A DNA stretch of 64,000 nucleotides from assembly GCA_014647935.1 (NCBI GenBank), contig BMQD01000007.1:62001-126000 (forward strand), in the 5' to 3' direction. Below are positions 34,201 to 40,610 of this stretch, in pieces. This stretch comes from Planomonospora parontospora (lineage in GTDB: Bacteria > Actinomycetota > Actinomycetes > Streptosporangiales > Streptosporangiaceae). A model generated the notes under the pieces. It saw only the letters and a list, made by a program, of their open reading frames with translations, searched no databases and had not been told where the DNA came from. Made by a program: the position numbers and the translations under genes. How positions within the stretch are numbered: position 1 is the first letter of the stretch; each line of letters begins with the position of its first letter.

Positions 34201-34816
34201 GATCACCGCGGATGAGGAGACGCACCGGCGCCGCTGGGCGGCCTGGCTGTACTGGGGCAACCTGCTGCAGTTCCTCGACGCCGGCTCCGGTGACGGCGGG
34301 CAGTTCGCCCGTACCGACCTGGACCTGTTCGACCCGGTGCAGCTCGCCGCGGCCGACGGCGACGGATTCCTGACCGTGCTCAGCAGGCTCCCACTCGACG
34401 AGGACCTCGCCGACGTCACCGTGTTCGTGCCGCGCCCGCCTGCCGTGGACGGCGAGGCCGTACGGCCCGTGCCTGAAGAGAAGGCGTCCGGCGAGGCGGT
34501 GGAGAAGGCCGTGCCGGCGGACTGGGGGGAGGTGCTCGACCTGCTGGATCCGGAGGACACCGCGCTGGCCCATCTCGCGCACCTTCTCGCGGAGTCGGGT
34601 GTGCCCGCCCCCGAGGCGGGCTACGAGCTCGGCGAGCAGGCCTGGCAGGCCGAGATGGCCTGGCCGAAGGTGAAGGTGGCGGTCATGCTCGCCGGGGACG
34701 ACGATGAGGCGCGCAAGCGCGACGCCGCCTACGCCCAGGCGGGCTGGGACGTGCGGATCGCGAAGGGCTGGATGCCCGGGGAACTGGTGGAGCGGGTCGG
34801 AGGGCCCGGTGAGTGA
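28247..34816 (+). CDS. DUF1998 (MZB) DEAD/DEAH helicase with fused Vsr/DUF559-like nuclease segment
   Basis: A 2189-aa protein from GTG 28247 behind aggagg. The superfamily 2 core has FTPYRHQAKAF, TGTGSGKTES (Walker A, residues 101-110), LLYPMNALATDQ, VVVDEFHTYDG (about 222), then LSCTPTLELGIDIG and QRVGRAGRRTGNAF in the second RecA domain (about 1047-1093). CxxC pairs occur at CRHCGRSGW, CPACDMDEG, CPGCGHV, CPRCDGR and CPSCGG. The MZB/DUF1998 zinc cluster is CRCKEERDKRTCHRC (about 1652). Residues about 1765-1830 (GTRPDVLFRL, EVAVYLDGYTYH, LTWENLKEWEKRG) match the Vsr/DUF559 restriction-like fold. DISARM DrmA and DrmB carry helicase and DUF1998 parts on separate chains; here they are on one. 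Confidence 0.9.
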   Translation: MRPTLAAEELRGSLTQYLTTTFALADRPVREALKRFLNHPEQGIFRGPYLRIRTPFRTADDGWAKVLEWAPAGFTPYRHQAKAFERLSTLGKRAEPTLITTGTGSGKTESFLVPVLDHCRRERAGGKGGVKAVLLYPMNALATDQAHRINDYLQQSDLHDVTAALYIGDTPEVGYPKVMTERSEIRRNPPDVLITNYKMLDLLLQRPDDLPLWQDAEIAYVVVDEFHTYDGAQGTDVAVLLRRLAAATGHSRPGRPLGDICPVATSATLGENGPATGAPAAPGYGATGTGTADGTGNGNGGGPGRDIRAVAEMVFGTPFPADAVVGEDRLTVEEFVGDIDVTLPLPGPDDLIACGDPLRDPGAMEQLATAVTGQAGLDPQKLGAVLRRHILTQAVLDVLGGQPRTFDEMLDLLPRRGAYNWGAAIRDNPARAATALARFVALLSHARDPEDDKDLGKRPRRPFLLVETHMWVRAVSRLLRLANHIPAFAWIGEQPVVDADSAFNPLGKTLLPAVYCRHCGRSGWAALSPERDPAELVTAPEKIYRAGVGAEKKRVRPLVQATRSEVEAQVQGLAVLDEERVRPYDPGRDAYGEGDIVFVLTDLRTTPEALNAAEQDRCPACDMDEGIRFLGSGLASLASVVVTQLFAGGQLEPEQRKTLLFNDSVQDAAHRAGFVANRSYTFSLRRLLTSRLDEEAPILLNDLIGDLAAAASEAGVLPAVVPPDLHDRPEIDAILAGETTGGVEAWDLIGERLAFAAVMELGLRSRQGRTLELTRTAAAEVVLADPARVAALARDAHTATSGMVELRGDERYLVFVRGLLERLRYRGAVKHAWLEAWLGNAGTSRYNAIWGRRPDGMPAFPRGVGAPTFLLDRLKRKSEFDRVDAEQGWPQDWAARCLGLTRGQAGEYLSRLLPLLTAEGVIAKRTAADGSTGVYGLRPGHIQVHLLGDDQVDDAGLGCDRCAWQQTLPPHLVADWYGQPCPRYRCGGSLTDRGTRDHRADYYRRLYRGEGVFRVVTAEHTGALTRSQREQTEQRFREGNRYSDPNVLSCTPTLELGIDIGELSAVILASLPPGPANYVQRVGRAGRRTGNAFLVTMVGRSPRDLYFLDEPRDMIAGEIVPPGSYLSAVEILHRQYAAHLVDLCARDRLGGVPALPRRASVLFGETGWLAALTAAALASGTALADGFLDLFGDAVSEAAADDLRAFATGGLEQAVKAAEKVWNRRLDDLRERLKVIDAATGTLVESDPSQHAIKRSLAAERRAVARLIGETGRQNAQGALVELGLLPNYSLIDAATALEATITWDEELQGGRQYHSEVREYKRPARLALIELAPGNFFYMRGYQHEITGLDIGTPSRPAWEEWRVCPGCGHVRTERAATDTSPCPRCDGRDIGELGSLHKVLKPTRVTAHDRRDEVQIRDDSDDRRRRYYETAVAVDVDPADIAAGSWRHATAVFGVDFTRRAVIRRFNLGTTRFDRPAGDRFAGETVRLNPFHTCPSCGGTTVDGPPASGESDGLVATSSSDRSRSHHRPWCPFRRAARDTDYLKLILAHELHTEALRILLPVATLMVEQRTASFRAALMAGVAARYGGDPDHLDIVTATMPDPATGRERRFLVLHDTLPGGTGYLHRLSTPEEFRRVLEEARWIVAGCRCKEERDKRTCHRCLLSHVPGNLYDKVSRADALDMLDELLEKWEHTPVTTTADISLWDQVESELEAQFLGALEVWARRADTRAALARGEVVDGRKTADLRLEGPDGTIRHWRMILQNTIKGTRPDVLFRLVDDEPQEVAVYLDGYTYHASAQINRLADDAAKRARLRAHGRLVFQLTWENLKEWEKRGFAPDTSVEPLRPPYMGNAQDRARRFYRSSEPERDVAELVRTMWTNPVETLLAYLREPDRRLWLHRAGAVTGGLVQVLRSRSTCDADGVAERVAASLRGEDLPSDTTGRITVCSTADLAGCPVTVVLDQRHEKPAWSAFTVVDDRNETITADEETHRRRWAAWLYWGNLLQFLDAGSGDGGQFARTDLDLFDPVQLAAADGDGFLTVLSRLPLDEDLADVTVFVPRPPAVDGEAVRPVPEEKASGEAVEKAVPADWGEVLDLLDPEDTALAHLAHLLAESGVPAPEAGYELGEQAWQAEMAWPKVKVAVMLAGDDDEARKRDAAYAQAGWDVRIAKGWMPGELVERVGGPGE

Positions 34817-34864
34817 GCGACCCGGTCGATACAGCAGCGGTAGGGACACGCCGGAGGAGGACGC

Positions 34865-37057
34865 GTGAGCAAGGTGACGTTGCGGCTGCTCGACAAGGCC
34901 GACAAGGAGATCCTCAAGCTGCCCCGGGCGGTCAAGGGCGCCATCTACGACTTCCAGCACAGGTTCCGCCAGGACCCGGAGAACCCCGGGCTGCGGTTCA
35001 AGCAGCTCAAGGGGCATCCGCGGCTGTATTCGGCGCGGGTGAACCTGGACTACCGGGCGCTGCTGCTGCACGCCGGTGGCGGTGACTACATCCTGGTCGC
35101 GGTCAAACCGCGTCAGGAGGTCTACGACAACCTCGACAAGTTCGCCTACCAGGTCAACCCGGTGACGGGCGGCATCGAGTTCCTCGACCTGCTGACGATC
35201 GGGGAGAAGGTCGCCCTGGAGCCCCCGGCTCCTCCGGTGTCCCCGGTCCCCGCCGAGGAGGTCCCGGCGCAGCCGGAGCCGTTGTTCGCGGAGTTCCCCG
35301 CCGAGACGCTGCTCGACCTGGGCGTCGCGGAGCCGCTGCTCGGCCTGATCATGAAGATCACCACGGAGGAGGAGCTGCTCGGCCTGGCCGAGTACGCGCC
35401 GCAGCTCACCGGCGAGGTGCTGCTCGCGCTGCACGACGGCAAGACGGTCGACGAGGTCATGGACCAGGTCACCGCGCCGGTCGCGGTCGAGGAGAAGGTC
35501 GACACCGACGACTACCAGGCGGCGCTCGCCCGCCCCGCCACGGTCGTCACCACCGAGGACACCGCCCTGCAGGAGGTACTGGAGGAAGGCGACTTCGGGC
35601 GCTGGCGGGTGTTCCTGCATCCCGCCCAGAAGAAGATCGTGGAGCGTGCCTACAGCGGTCCGGCGCGCGTCAGCGGTGGTCCCGGGACCGGCAAGACGAT
35701 CGTGGCGCTGCACCGGGTCAAACACCTGGTGGAGAAGCTCGGCCCGGGCCAGGACAAGGACGTGCTGCTGACCACGTTCAACAAGAACCTCGCCGCCGAC
35801 CTGCGGCGGCGGCTGCTCGACCTCGCCGAGCCGGAGGTCGCCAGGCGCGTCGACATCGTCAACATCGACAAGCTCGCCAGCGACATCGTCTCGGCCGCGC
35901 ACTCTGGTCCCGGACGGCAGTGGATCGACGACACCAAGGCCGTCATCGAATGGCAGCAGCTCCTCGACGAGCTGGGTGAGACCCGGTGGGACGCCGACTT
36001 CCTGCACGCCGAGTGGTCGCACGTAATTCTCGGGCAGGGCGTCGCGACCCGCGCCGACTACTTCCGCGCCCGCCGGGCCGGGCGGGGCCGCGCCATCAGC
36101 AGGCAGGACCGCGCGGAGATCTGGAAGCTCGTCGAGCGCTACGTGATGCGCCTGGACGAGAAGGGCCTGTGGACCTTCCGGCAGGTCGCCGAGCGGGCGG
36201 CCCGCCTGGAGATCGAACGGGCCAAGGCGGTGGCCTCCTACCAGGCCGCCCAGGTCAGCTCGGTGAAGGTGCAGCACGAGTCCGGCATCTGGTACCGGCC
36301 CCGCTACCGGCACATCGTCGTCGACGAGGCGCAGGACCTCAGCGCGGCGCACTGGCGGATGCTCCGCGCGATGGTCCCCGAGGGTCCCGACGACCTGTTC
36401 GTCGCCGGCGACACCCACCAGCGGATCTACGCCAACCGCGTCTCCCTGGGCAGCCTCGGCATCAATATCCGCGGCCGGTCATCGAAGCTGACCCTCAGCT
36501 ACCGCACCACCCACGAGATCCTGACCGCGGCCTGCCGCCTGCTCGGCGAGGAGGAGTGGGACGACCTCGACGACGGTCACGACGACCTGGACGGTTATCG
36601 GTCGGTGCTGCGCGGGCCCGAGCCGGTGCTGGTGCCGTACCCGACCTGGGCCGCCGAGCTCGACGGGATCGTCGAGCGGGTCAAGGAGTGGGGCGGGAGC
36701 TCGATCGCGGTCTGCGTGCCCGAGCGGCGGATGGTGGCCGAGGTCGAGAACCGGCTGGGCAAGGCCGGCATCCTGTCGACGGCCATTGGCCCCGACGGGC
36801 CGAAACTCGTCGAGGCGCCGGTCCACGTCGGGACGATGCACCGGTTCAAGGGACTGGAGTACCAGCGGATGATCCTCGCGGGTGTCGCGGAGGGCCTGCT
36901 GCCCGCCCAGCGGGTCCTCACCTTCGCCAAGGACGATCCGATGCGCTTCCGCCGGGAGCTCCAGCACGCCCGGTCGCTGCTCTTCGTGGCCGCCACCCGC
37001 GCGCGGGACGGCATCGTGATCAGCTGGCACGGGACCAAGAGCAGGTTCCTGCCGTGA
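34865..37057 (+). CDS. UvrD-like superfamily 1 helicase with N-terminal RelE/ParE-like domain
   Basis: A 730-aa protein from GTG 34865 with ggaggagg upstream, 48 bp after the DUF1998 helicase. Residues 1-95 (LRLLDKADKEILKLPRA, GLRFKQLKGHPRLYSARV, DYRALLL, ILVAVKPRQEVYDNLDK) read like a RelE/ParE toxin with its beta-sheet and basic residues. A linker of about 150 residues follows. The helicase has VSGGPGTGKTIVALHR (Walker A about 272), LLTTFNKNLAADL, IVVDEAQDLSAAHW (about 486), FVAGDTHQRIY, TLSYRTTHEI, TMHRFKGLEYQRMIL and FVAATRARDG, so all SF1 motifs are present. Such proteins recur in restriction-like loci. Whether the N-terminal domain is an active RNase cannot be told. Confidence 0.9.
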   Translation: MSKVTLRLLDKADKEILKLPRAVKGAIYDFQHRFRQDPENPGLRFKQLKGHPRLYSARVNLDYRALLLHAGGGDYILVAVKPRQEVYDNLDKFAYQVNPVTGGIEFLDLLTIGEKVALEPPAPPVSPVPAEEVPAQPEPLFAEFPAETLLDLGVAEPLLGLIMKITTEEELLGLAEYAPQLTGEVLLALHDGKTVDEVMDQVTAPVAVEEKVDTDDYQAALARPATVVTTEDTALQEVLEEGDFGRWRVFLHPAQKKIVERAYSGPARVSGGPGTGKTIVALHRVKHLVEKLGPGQDKDVLLTTFNKNLAADLRRRLLDLAEPEVARRVDIVNIDKLASDIVSAAHSGPGRQWIDDTKAVIEWQQLLDELGETRWDADFLHAEWSHVILGQGVATRADYFRARRAGRGRAISRQDRAEIWKLVERYVMRLDEKGLWTFRQVAERAARLEIERAKAVASYQAAQVSSVKVQHESGIWYRPRYRHIVVDEAQDLSAAHWRMLRAMVPEGPDDLFVAGDTHQRIYANRVSLGSLGINIRGRSSKLTLSYRTTHEILTAACRLLGEEEWDDLDDGHDDLDGYRSVLRGPEPVLVPYPTWAAELDGIVERVKEWGGSSIAVCVPERRMVAEVENRLGKAGILSTAIGPDGPKLVEAPVHVGTMHRFKGLEYQRMILAGVAEGLLPAQRVLTFAKDDPMRFRRELQHARSLLFVAATRARDGIVISWHGTKSRFLP

Positions 37058-37115
37058 CCGGTCGGCACCCGTCCCCTTGCAGACAGGGACGTAACCGTCA
37101 CACCGGAGGCAGTCG

Positions 37116-38009
37116 ATGAGGACTGTCGCCGGCCGCTACCGGATCACCTCGCCCATCGGCCGGGGCGGGATGGGCGAGGTCTGGGAGGGCGTCGACACGC
37201 GGCTCAACCGGCCGGTCGCGATCAAACTGATCCACTCCGCCGACCTGGCCTCCGAGAAGGACGCGCGGCGGCGCTTCAACCGCGAGGCCCGGATCACCGC
37301 CCGGCTCCGTCACCCGGGGGTCCCCGTCGTCTACGACTTCGGCGAGGACGGTGACCTGTTCATGGTCATGGAGGCGCTGCTCGGTGACTCGGTCGGCAAG
37401 CTCAAGGACGAGGAGGGCACGCTACCTGTGCCGTGGGCGGCCTTCGTCTGTGCCCAGGTGTGCGCCGTACTCGCTGCCGCACACGAGGCCGGGCTCCTCC
37501 ATCGCGACGTCAAGCCGGAGAACCTGGTGCTCTGCAGGGACGGAGCGGTGAAGGTCATCGACTTCGGCGTGGCGACCTCGCTCGGCGCGAGTGAGTTCTC
37601 CCGGATCACCCAGATGGGGCAGGTCCCGGGCTCGGCATGCTACATGGCACCCGAGCTCGTCGATGGGGAAGAGGCCAGCCGGGCCAGCGACCTCTACACG
37701 GTCGGCTGTGTGCTGTACGAGCTGCTCACCGGTGCACGGCCGTTCGAGTCCCGCGACCTGCTGCGGGAGATCGCCCGCAGCAGGGAGGAAGAGCCGCCGT
37801 CGATGGCGGGTGTGCCCGGCGAGCTGGAGGAGCTGACGCGTCGGCTGCTCGCCAAGGATCCGGCGCGCCGCCCCGGCGACGCAGCTGAGGTCTACCGGAG
37901 CCTCCTGCCATGGATTCGCGATCTCCCCCCGCTCCCCGGCTGGGTCGCCCAGGACCTGTCCACTGACCCCGTTCACATGTACTCGACAGTGATTTCCAGC
38001 TTGGGATAA
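37116..38009 (+). CDS. Second soluble serine/threonine protein kinase of the cluster
   Basis: A 297-aa protein from ATG 37116, 58 bp after the UvrD gene. The kinase core is complete: GRGGMGEVW (residues 16-24), AIKLI (Lys37), LLHRDVKPENLVL (catalytic Asp about 132), KVIDFGVA (true DFG), GQVPGSACYMAPELV, and ASDLYTVGCVLYELLTGARPF. It ends about 30 residues after the kinase fold with no membrane helix or sensor domain, unlike most actinobacterial PknB proteins. It differs clearly in sequence from the kinase at 18224, so the pair is not a recent duplication. Position at the end of the gene row suggests it is the last gene of the cluster. Targets unknown. Confidence 0.92.
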   Translation: MRTVAGRYRITSPIGRGGMGEVWEGVDTRLNRPVAIKLIHSADLASEKDARRRFNREARITARLRHPGVPVVYDFGEDGDLFMVMEALLGDSVGKLKDEEGTLPVPWAAFVCAQVCAVLAAAHEAGLLHRDVKPENLVLCRDGAVKVIDFGVATSLGASEFSRITQMGQVPGSACYMAPELVDGEEASRASDLYTVGCVLYELLTGARPFESRDLLREIARSREEEPPSMAGVPGELEELTRRLLAKDPARRPGDAAEVYRSLLPWIRDLPPLPGWVAQDLSTDPVHMYSTVISSLG

Positions 38010-38211
38010 GTCTCTGAGACCTGTCGAGCGGCTCCATGACGCGTGACCGGTTGCAAGTAGATTCTTGTGAATAGAGATCACTGAATATGAGCTGCCAATT
38101 ATCGTTTTTGGTGGTCGAGAGGGTGGCTTCGAGGCTGGTGGGCCGGTGCGGCTGGGCTCACCCATGGCCGATGCGCCCCTGCACCGTACGCGCAATGCTG
38201 GGGAGACATCC

Positions 38212-38801
38212 ATGGCGGGTTTGAACTGGGACCGGTTCAACCGTCAGGTGATGATGGCGGCATCCGCTGCCGATCGACGGCTGGAGGAAGCCGCGCTCGA
38301 GGATGTGGCGATCTTCGGACACTCCGGGTTCGGAGGCGATCCGGGCACCCGCGATGACTATCGAGGCTTCCGTAAGAAGCTCAAGGAGCGGCTCTACGGG
38401 AAACCGTCCGCGGGAGACCCGCTCGCGCGCCTCCCGCAAGGTGAAGTCACCATCGGCTGGCCAACAGGTCAAGCCCGCGAAGGCCGCGAAGGGCGCACGA
38501 CCTCCGCAAGCTGCGGAGGTCACGAAAGCCGTTTCGTCTGCAAAGGGCGCACAGCCTGCGAAAGCGGCGAGGGCGGTGAAAGGTACGCAGCCCGCTATGA
38601 CGCCGAGGACCGCACGAGCTGCGAAGACGGCTCCTTCGGCCCTTCCCGTACACGATCCCCGTCCGTGCGCCCAGACCACGCCGCCCACCGTGGTCCAGAC
38701 CCGTCCCGTCCCCCAGGCTGGGAGGTGGAACTCAACCGGTTGATGGATGAGATCAAGCAGGACAGCTGGCGAAGTGGTTCAACGAGCGCCGCGTGCTTTG
38801 A
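38212..38801 (+). pseudogene. Frameshifted ORF with Lys/Ala-rich tail
   Basis: ATG 38212 has ggggaga nine bases upstream and opens MAGLNWDRFNRQVMMAASA, continuing with a plausible helical domain to about GFRKKLKERLYGKP. From about 38,420 the coding signal moves to the next frame, giving a Lys/Ala/Pro-rich tail (VKPAKAAKGARPPQ) like that of histone-like proteins. It then returns to the first frame (ELNRLMDEIKQ) and again shifts to LAKWFNERRVL before a TGA at 38799. Three shifts in 600 bp suggest a decayed gene or sequence errors. If intact it would be a small DNA-binding-type protein. No family was recognised. Confidence 0.4.
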
Positions 38802-38957
38802 TGACCTATGGTTCGAAAGGGCGCCTGTGACGGCACGGAGATCTGACCTGATCTAGGTTTCACGTGTCGTCGAAAGACGCTCATCGCCGGTGCACGGCCT
38901 CCCAGGCAGAGCCGGATGCAGACGAACGTGCGGATGGATCAGTAAGCCGACCCGGGT

Positions 38958-39371
38958 TCACCCGCATGCCGCAGCCTCGATCGCCTGCTTCATCTCCATC
39001 GCGCCGCGCTCGACGCGAATCCGGATCTCGGCAGCGAGCGCGTGCGGCAGGACGTCGGTGGTCCAGATCAGCCGGCCCGCCCGGTCGCCTTCAGGGCGGA
39101 CTTCGAAGGAGGCGTGGTGGTGCTCGATCGCCGGCCGCGCGCCTTCGACGACGGAGTAGGCCAGGCGGCGGACGTCGTCGTCGATCGCGACGATCAGCTC
39201 ACGGATCACGTGCCCGTCGGGAAAGGTCAGGAAGCGCTGGTCGCCCTCGAGTCGGGTGCCGGTGACGCGGCCGGGCAGCAGGCGTTGGTGTACGGCGCCG
39301 ACGTCGCGCAGCGCGTCCCAGATGTGCTCGGGGGACGCGTCGATCACGATTTCGTGGCGGATGGAGGCCAT
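38958..39371 (-). CDS. SRPBCC family protein (polyketide cyclase/START-like)
   Basis: A 137-aa protein from ATG 39371 (MASIRHEIVIDASPEHIWDAL). The opening strand and ASPEHIWDALRDVGAVH helix are the hallmark of the SRPBCC polyketide cyclase/dehydrase group; GTRLEGDQRFLTFPDGHVIREL and LIWTTDVLPHALA are later strands of the helix-grip fold, and the closing helix is VERGAMEMKQAIEAA. These proteins bind hydrophobic ligands; no catalytic residue can be assigned. It is monocistronic, next to a decayed insertion sequence, and has no link to the defence genes. Confidence 0.88.
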   Translation of the reverse strand: MASIRHEIVIDASPEHIWDALRDVGAVHQRLLPGRVTGTRLEGDQRFLTFPDGHVIRELIVAIDDDVRRLAYSVVEGARPAIEHHHASFEVRPEGDRAGRLIWTTDVLPHALAAEIRIRVERGAMEMKQAIEAAACG

Positions 39372-39509
39372 GGTGCTGGGGATTCCTCTCAAGAGAAGTC
39401 GATGATCGACATACGTGGAGTATCCCGGAGTCCAGCACCCGGCCGAACCATGGCCTTTCGCGGCAGCGGCGGAACGACCGTGCTCCGTGAGGGGCCACGG
39501 TGACCCCGG

Positions 39510-39770
39510 ACGGTCGCTTGTGGCGGAGCCTGTGCGGTTTCTCGGGATGAACGGAGCTCGTTGAGCGCTTCGAGAGGCGACCGGTAGCCGAGCGCCGAGT
39601 GCGGGCGCCGCCGGTTGCAGAACCTTCGATACAGCGGATGACCTCTCGTTTCGCCTCGCCCCTGGTGGTGGGGACGAACCGGTCGAGCCATTCGTCCTTG
39701 ATCGCGGTGAAGAAGGACTCGGCCGTCGCGTTGCCGAGGAGGACCTGGTGCGGCCGACCGAACGGCGGAT
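39510..39770 (-). mobile_element. Remnant of an IS3-family transposase (OrfB)
   Basis: Minus-strand sequence from 39765 down encodes LGNATAESFFTAIKDEW, the part of the IS3 DDE integrase core around the catalytic Glu, then REVIRCIEG. One base is missing near 39622, after which another frame gives FCNRRRPHSALGYRSPLEAL, the typical IS3 C-terminus. The N-terminal two thirds of OrfB, OrfA and terminal repeats were not found. It is a dead fragment and marks past mobile-element activity between the kinase cluster and the McrBC genes. Confidence 0.85.
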
Positions 39771-39973
39771 GCCCGAGCCGGTCAGGGGACGGCCGAACTC
39801 CGCTGAGGTGTGGTTCTTGGTTTCAAGGAGTACACGGCGCGACGGATGACGATCGGGGGGCGCTGAAGGGCCTGCCGTGACGTTCCCGGATCTGCTCCCG
39901 CTGCCGTTCGCGGGGTGGCCGGCTCCTGCACCCCGGACCTTCCGGGAGATCACGCGAATGAGAAGATCACCGC

Positions 39974-40429
39974 ATGACTCTTCGGACCGGGCGTTGGATC
40001 GCCTGGGCGGCGATCGGCTGGACGTCGCTCTACGTCGTGTCCAAGGTCCACTTCGCTCTCGAAGGGCGCCTCGGCGTCACCGGTGGTCCCCGGGTGGCCC
40101 CGGAGGAGTATCTCGGCTATGGGCCCGGACAGGTCGCACTGGCCCAGTGGGGCAACGCCGCGTCAGGCCTGATCATCATCTCCCTGCTGGTCGTCTCCCT
40201 GGCACCGATCCGGCGGCGTCCGTGGCGGCGGACGCTGCTGGTGCTGCTGTGGGTGTGCACGGCGATGGCCGCCGCGGGGGCGGCCGGTATGACGGGCGGC
40301 GCCCTGCTCTCGGACCGCGGAGGTGCGCTCTTCGGTGCCTACTGCGTCGTGTGGGCCGCACTCCTCGGCTTGGCCGCTCTCGCCTTCCACCGCCACGGCC
40401 GGGTGCCGTCGGCACAGGAACCGGAGTGA
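39974..40429 (+). CDS. Four-helix membrane protein, DUF3995-like
   Basis: A 151-aa protein from ATG 39974 with four predicted membrane segments: WIAWAAIGWTSLYVVSKVHF, ALAQWGNAASGLIIISLLVV, TLLVLLWVCTAMAAAGAAG and LFGAYCVVWAALLGLAALAF. Size, helix number and the HFALEG region after the first helix resemble DUF3995 proteins of actinobacteria. No catalytic motif is seen. It stands alone between the IS3 remnant and McrB, and its role in the island, if any, is unknown. Confidence 0.75.
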   Translation: MTLRTGRWIAWAAIGWTSLYVVSKVHFALEGRLGVTGGPRVAPEEYLGYGPGQVALAQWGNAASGLIIISLLVVSLAPIRRRPWRRTLLVLLWVCTAMAAAGAAGMTGGALLSDRGGALFGAYCVVWAALLGLAALAFHRHGRVPSAQEPE

Positions 40430-40539
40430 GCGGACGCGGCCCGGCAGGGGATCTCCTCCGCGGCACGGCAGCCTTTGCTGACCGGGCACCCGATCGGCGC
40501 AGCCGCCCCCGCTGACCGACGCCCGGTTCGAACCGCGCC

Positions 40540-40568
40540 TTGGCGTGTCGCTTGCACTCTCGTAGGGT
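40540..40568 (+). promoter_or_regulatory. Candidate sigma-A-type promoter for the McrBC operon
   Basis: ttggcg, a 17-bp spacer and tagggt, followed after 42 bp by the McrB start. Spacing is ideal and both boxes are moderate matches to actinobacterial housekeeping promoters. Confidence 0.45.
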
Positions 40569-40610
40569 ACTCATGATCGAACGCTGAGTGACCGACGAGA
40601 TGAAGACCTG

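Noticed and set aside
33359-36418. Long minus-strand open frame over the DUF1998 and UvrD genes
   Set aside because: Same antisense effect of GC bias; the plus-strand genes have full helicase motifs.
38864-39265. Plus-strand ORF over the SRPBCC gene
   Set aside because: Arg/Ser/Pro-rich antisense of a clear START-like gene on the minus strand.
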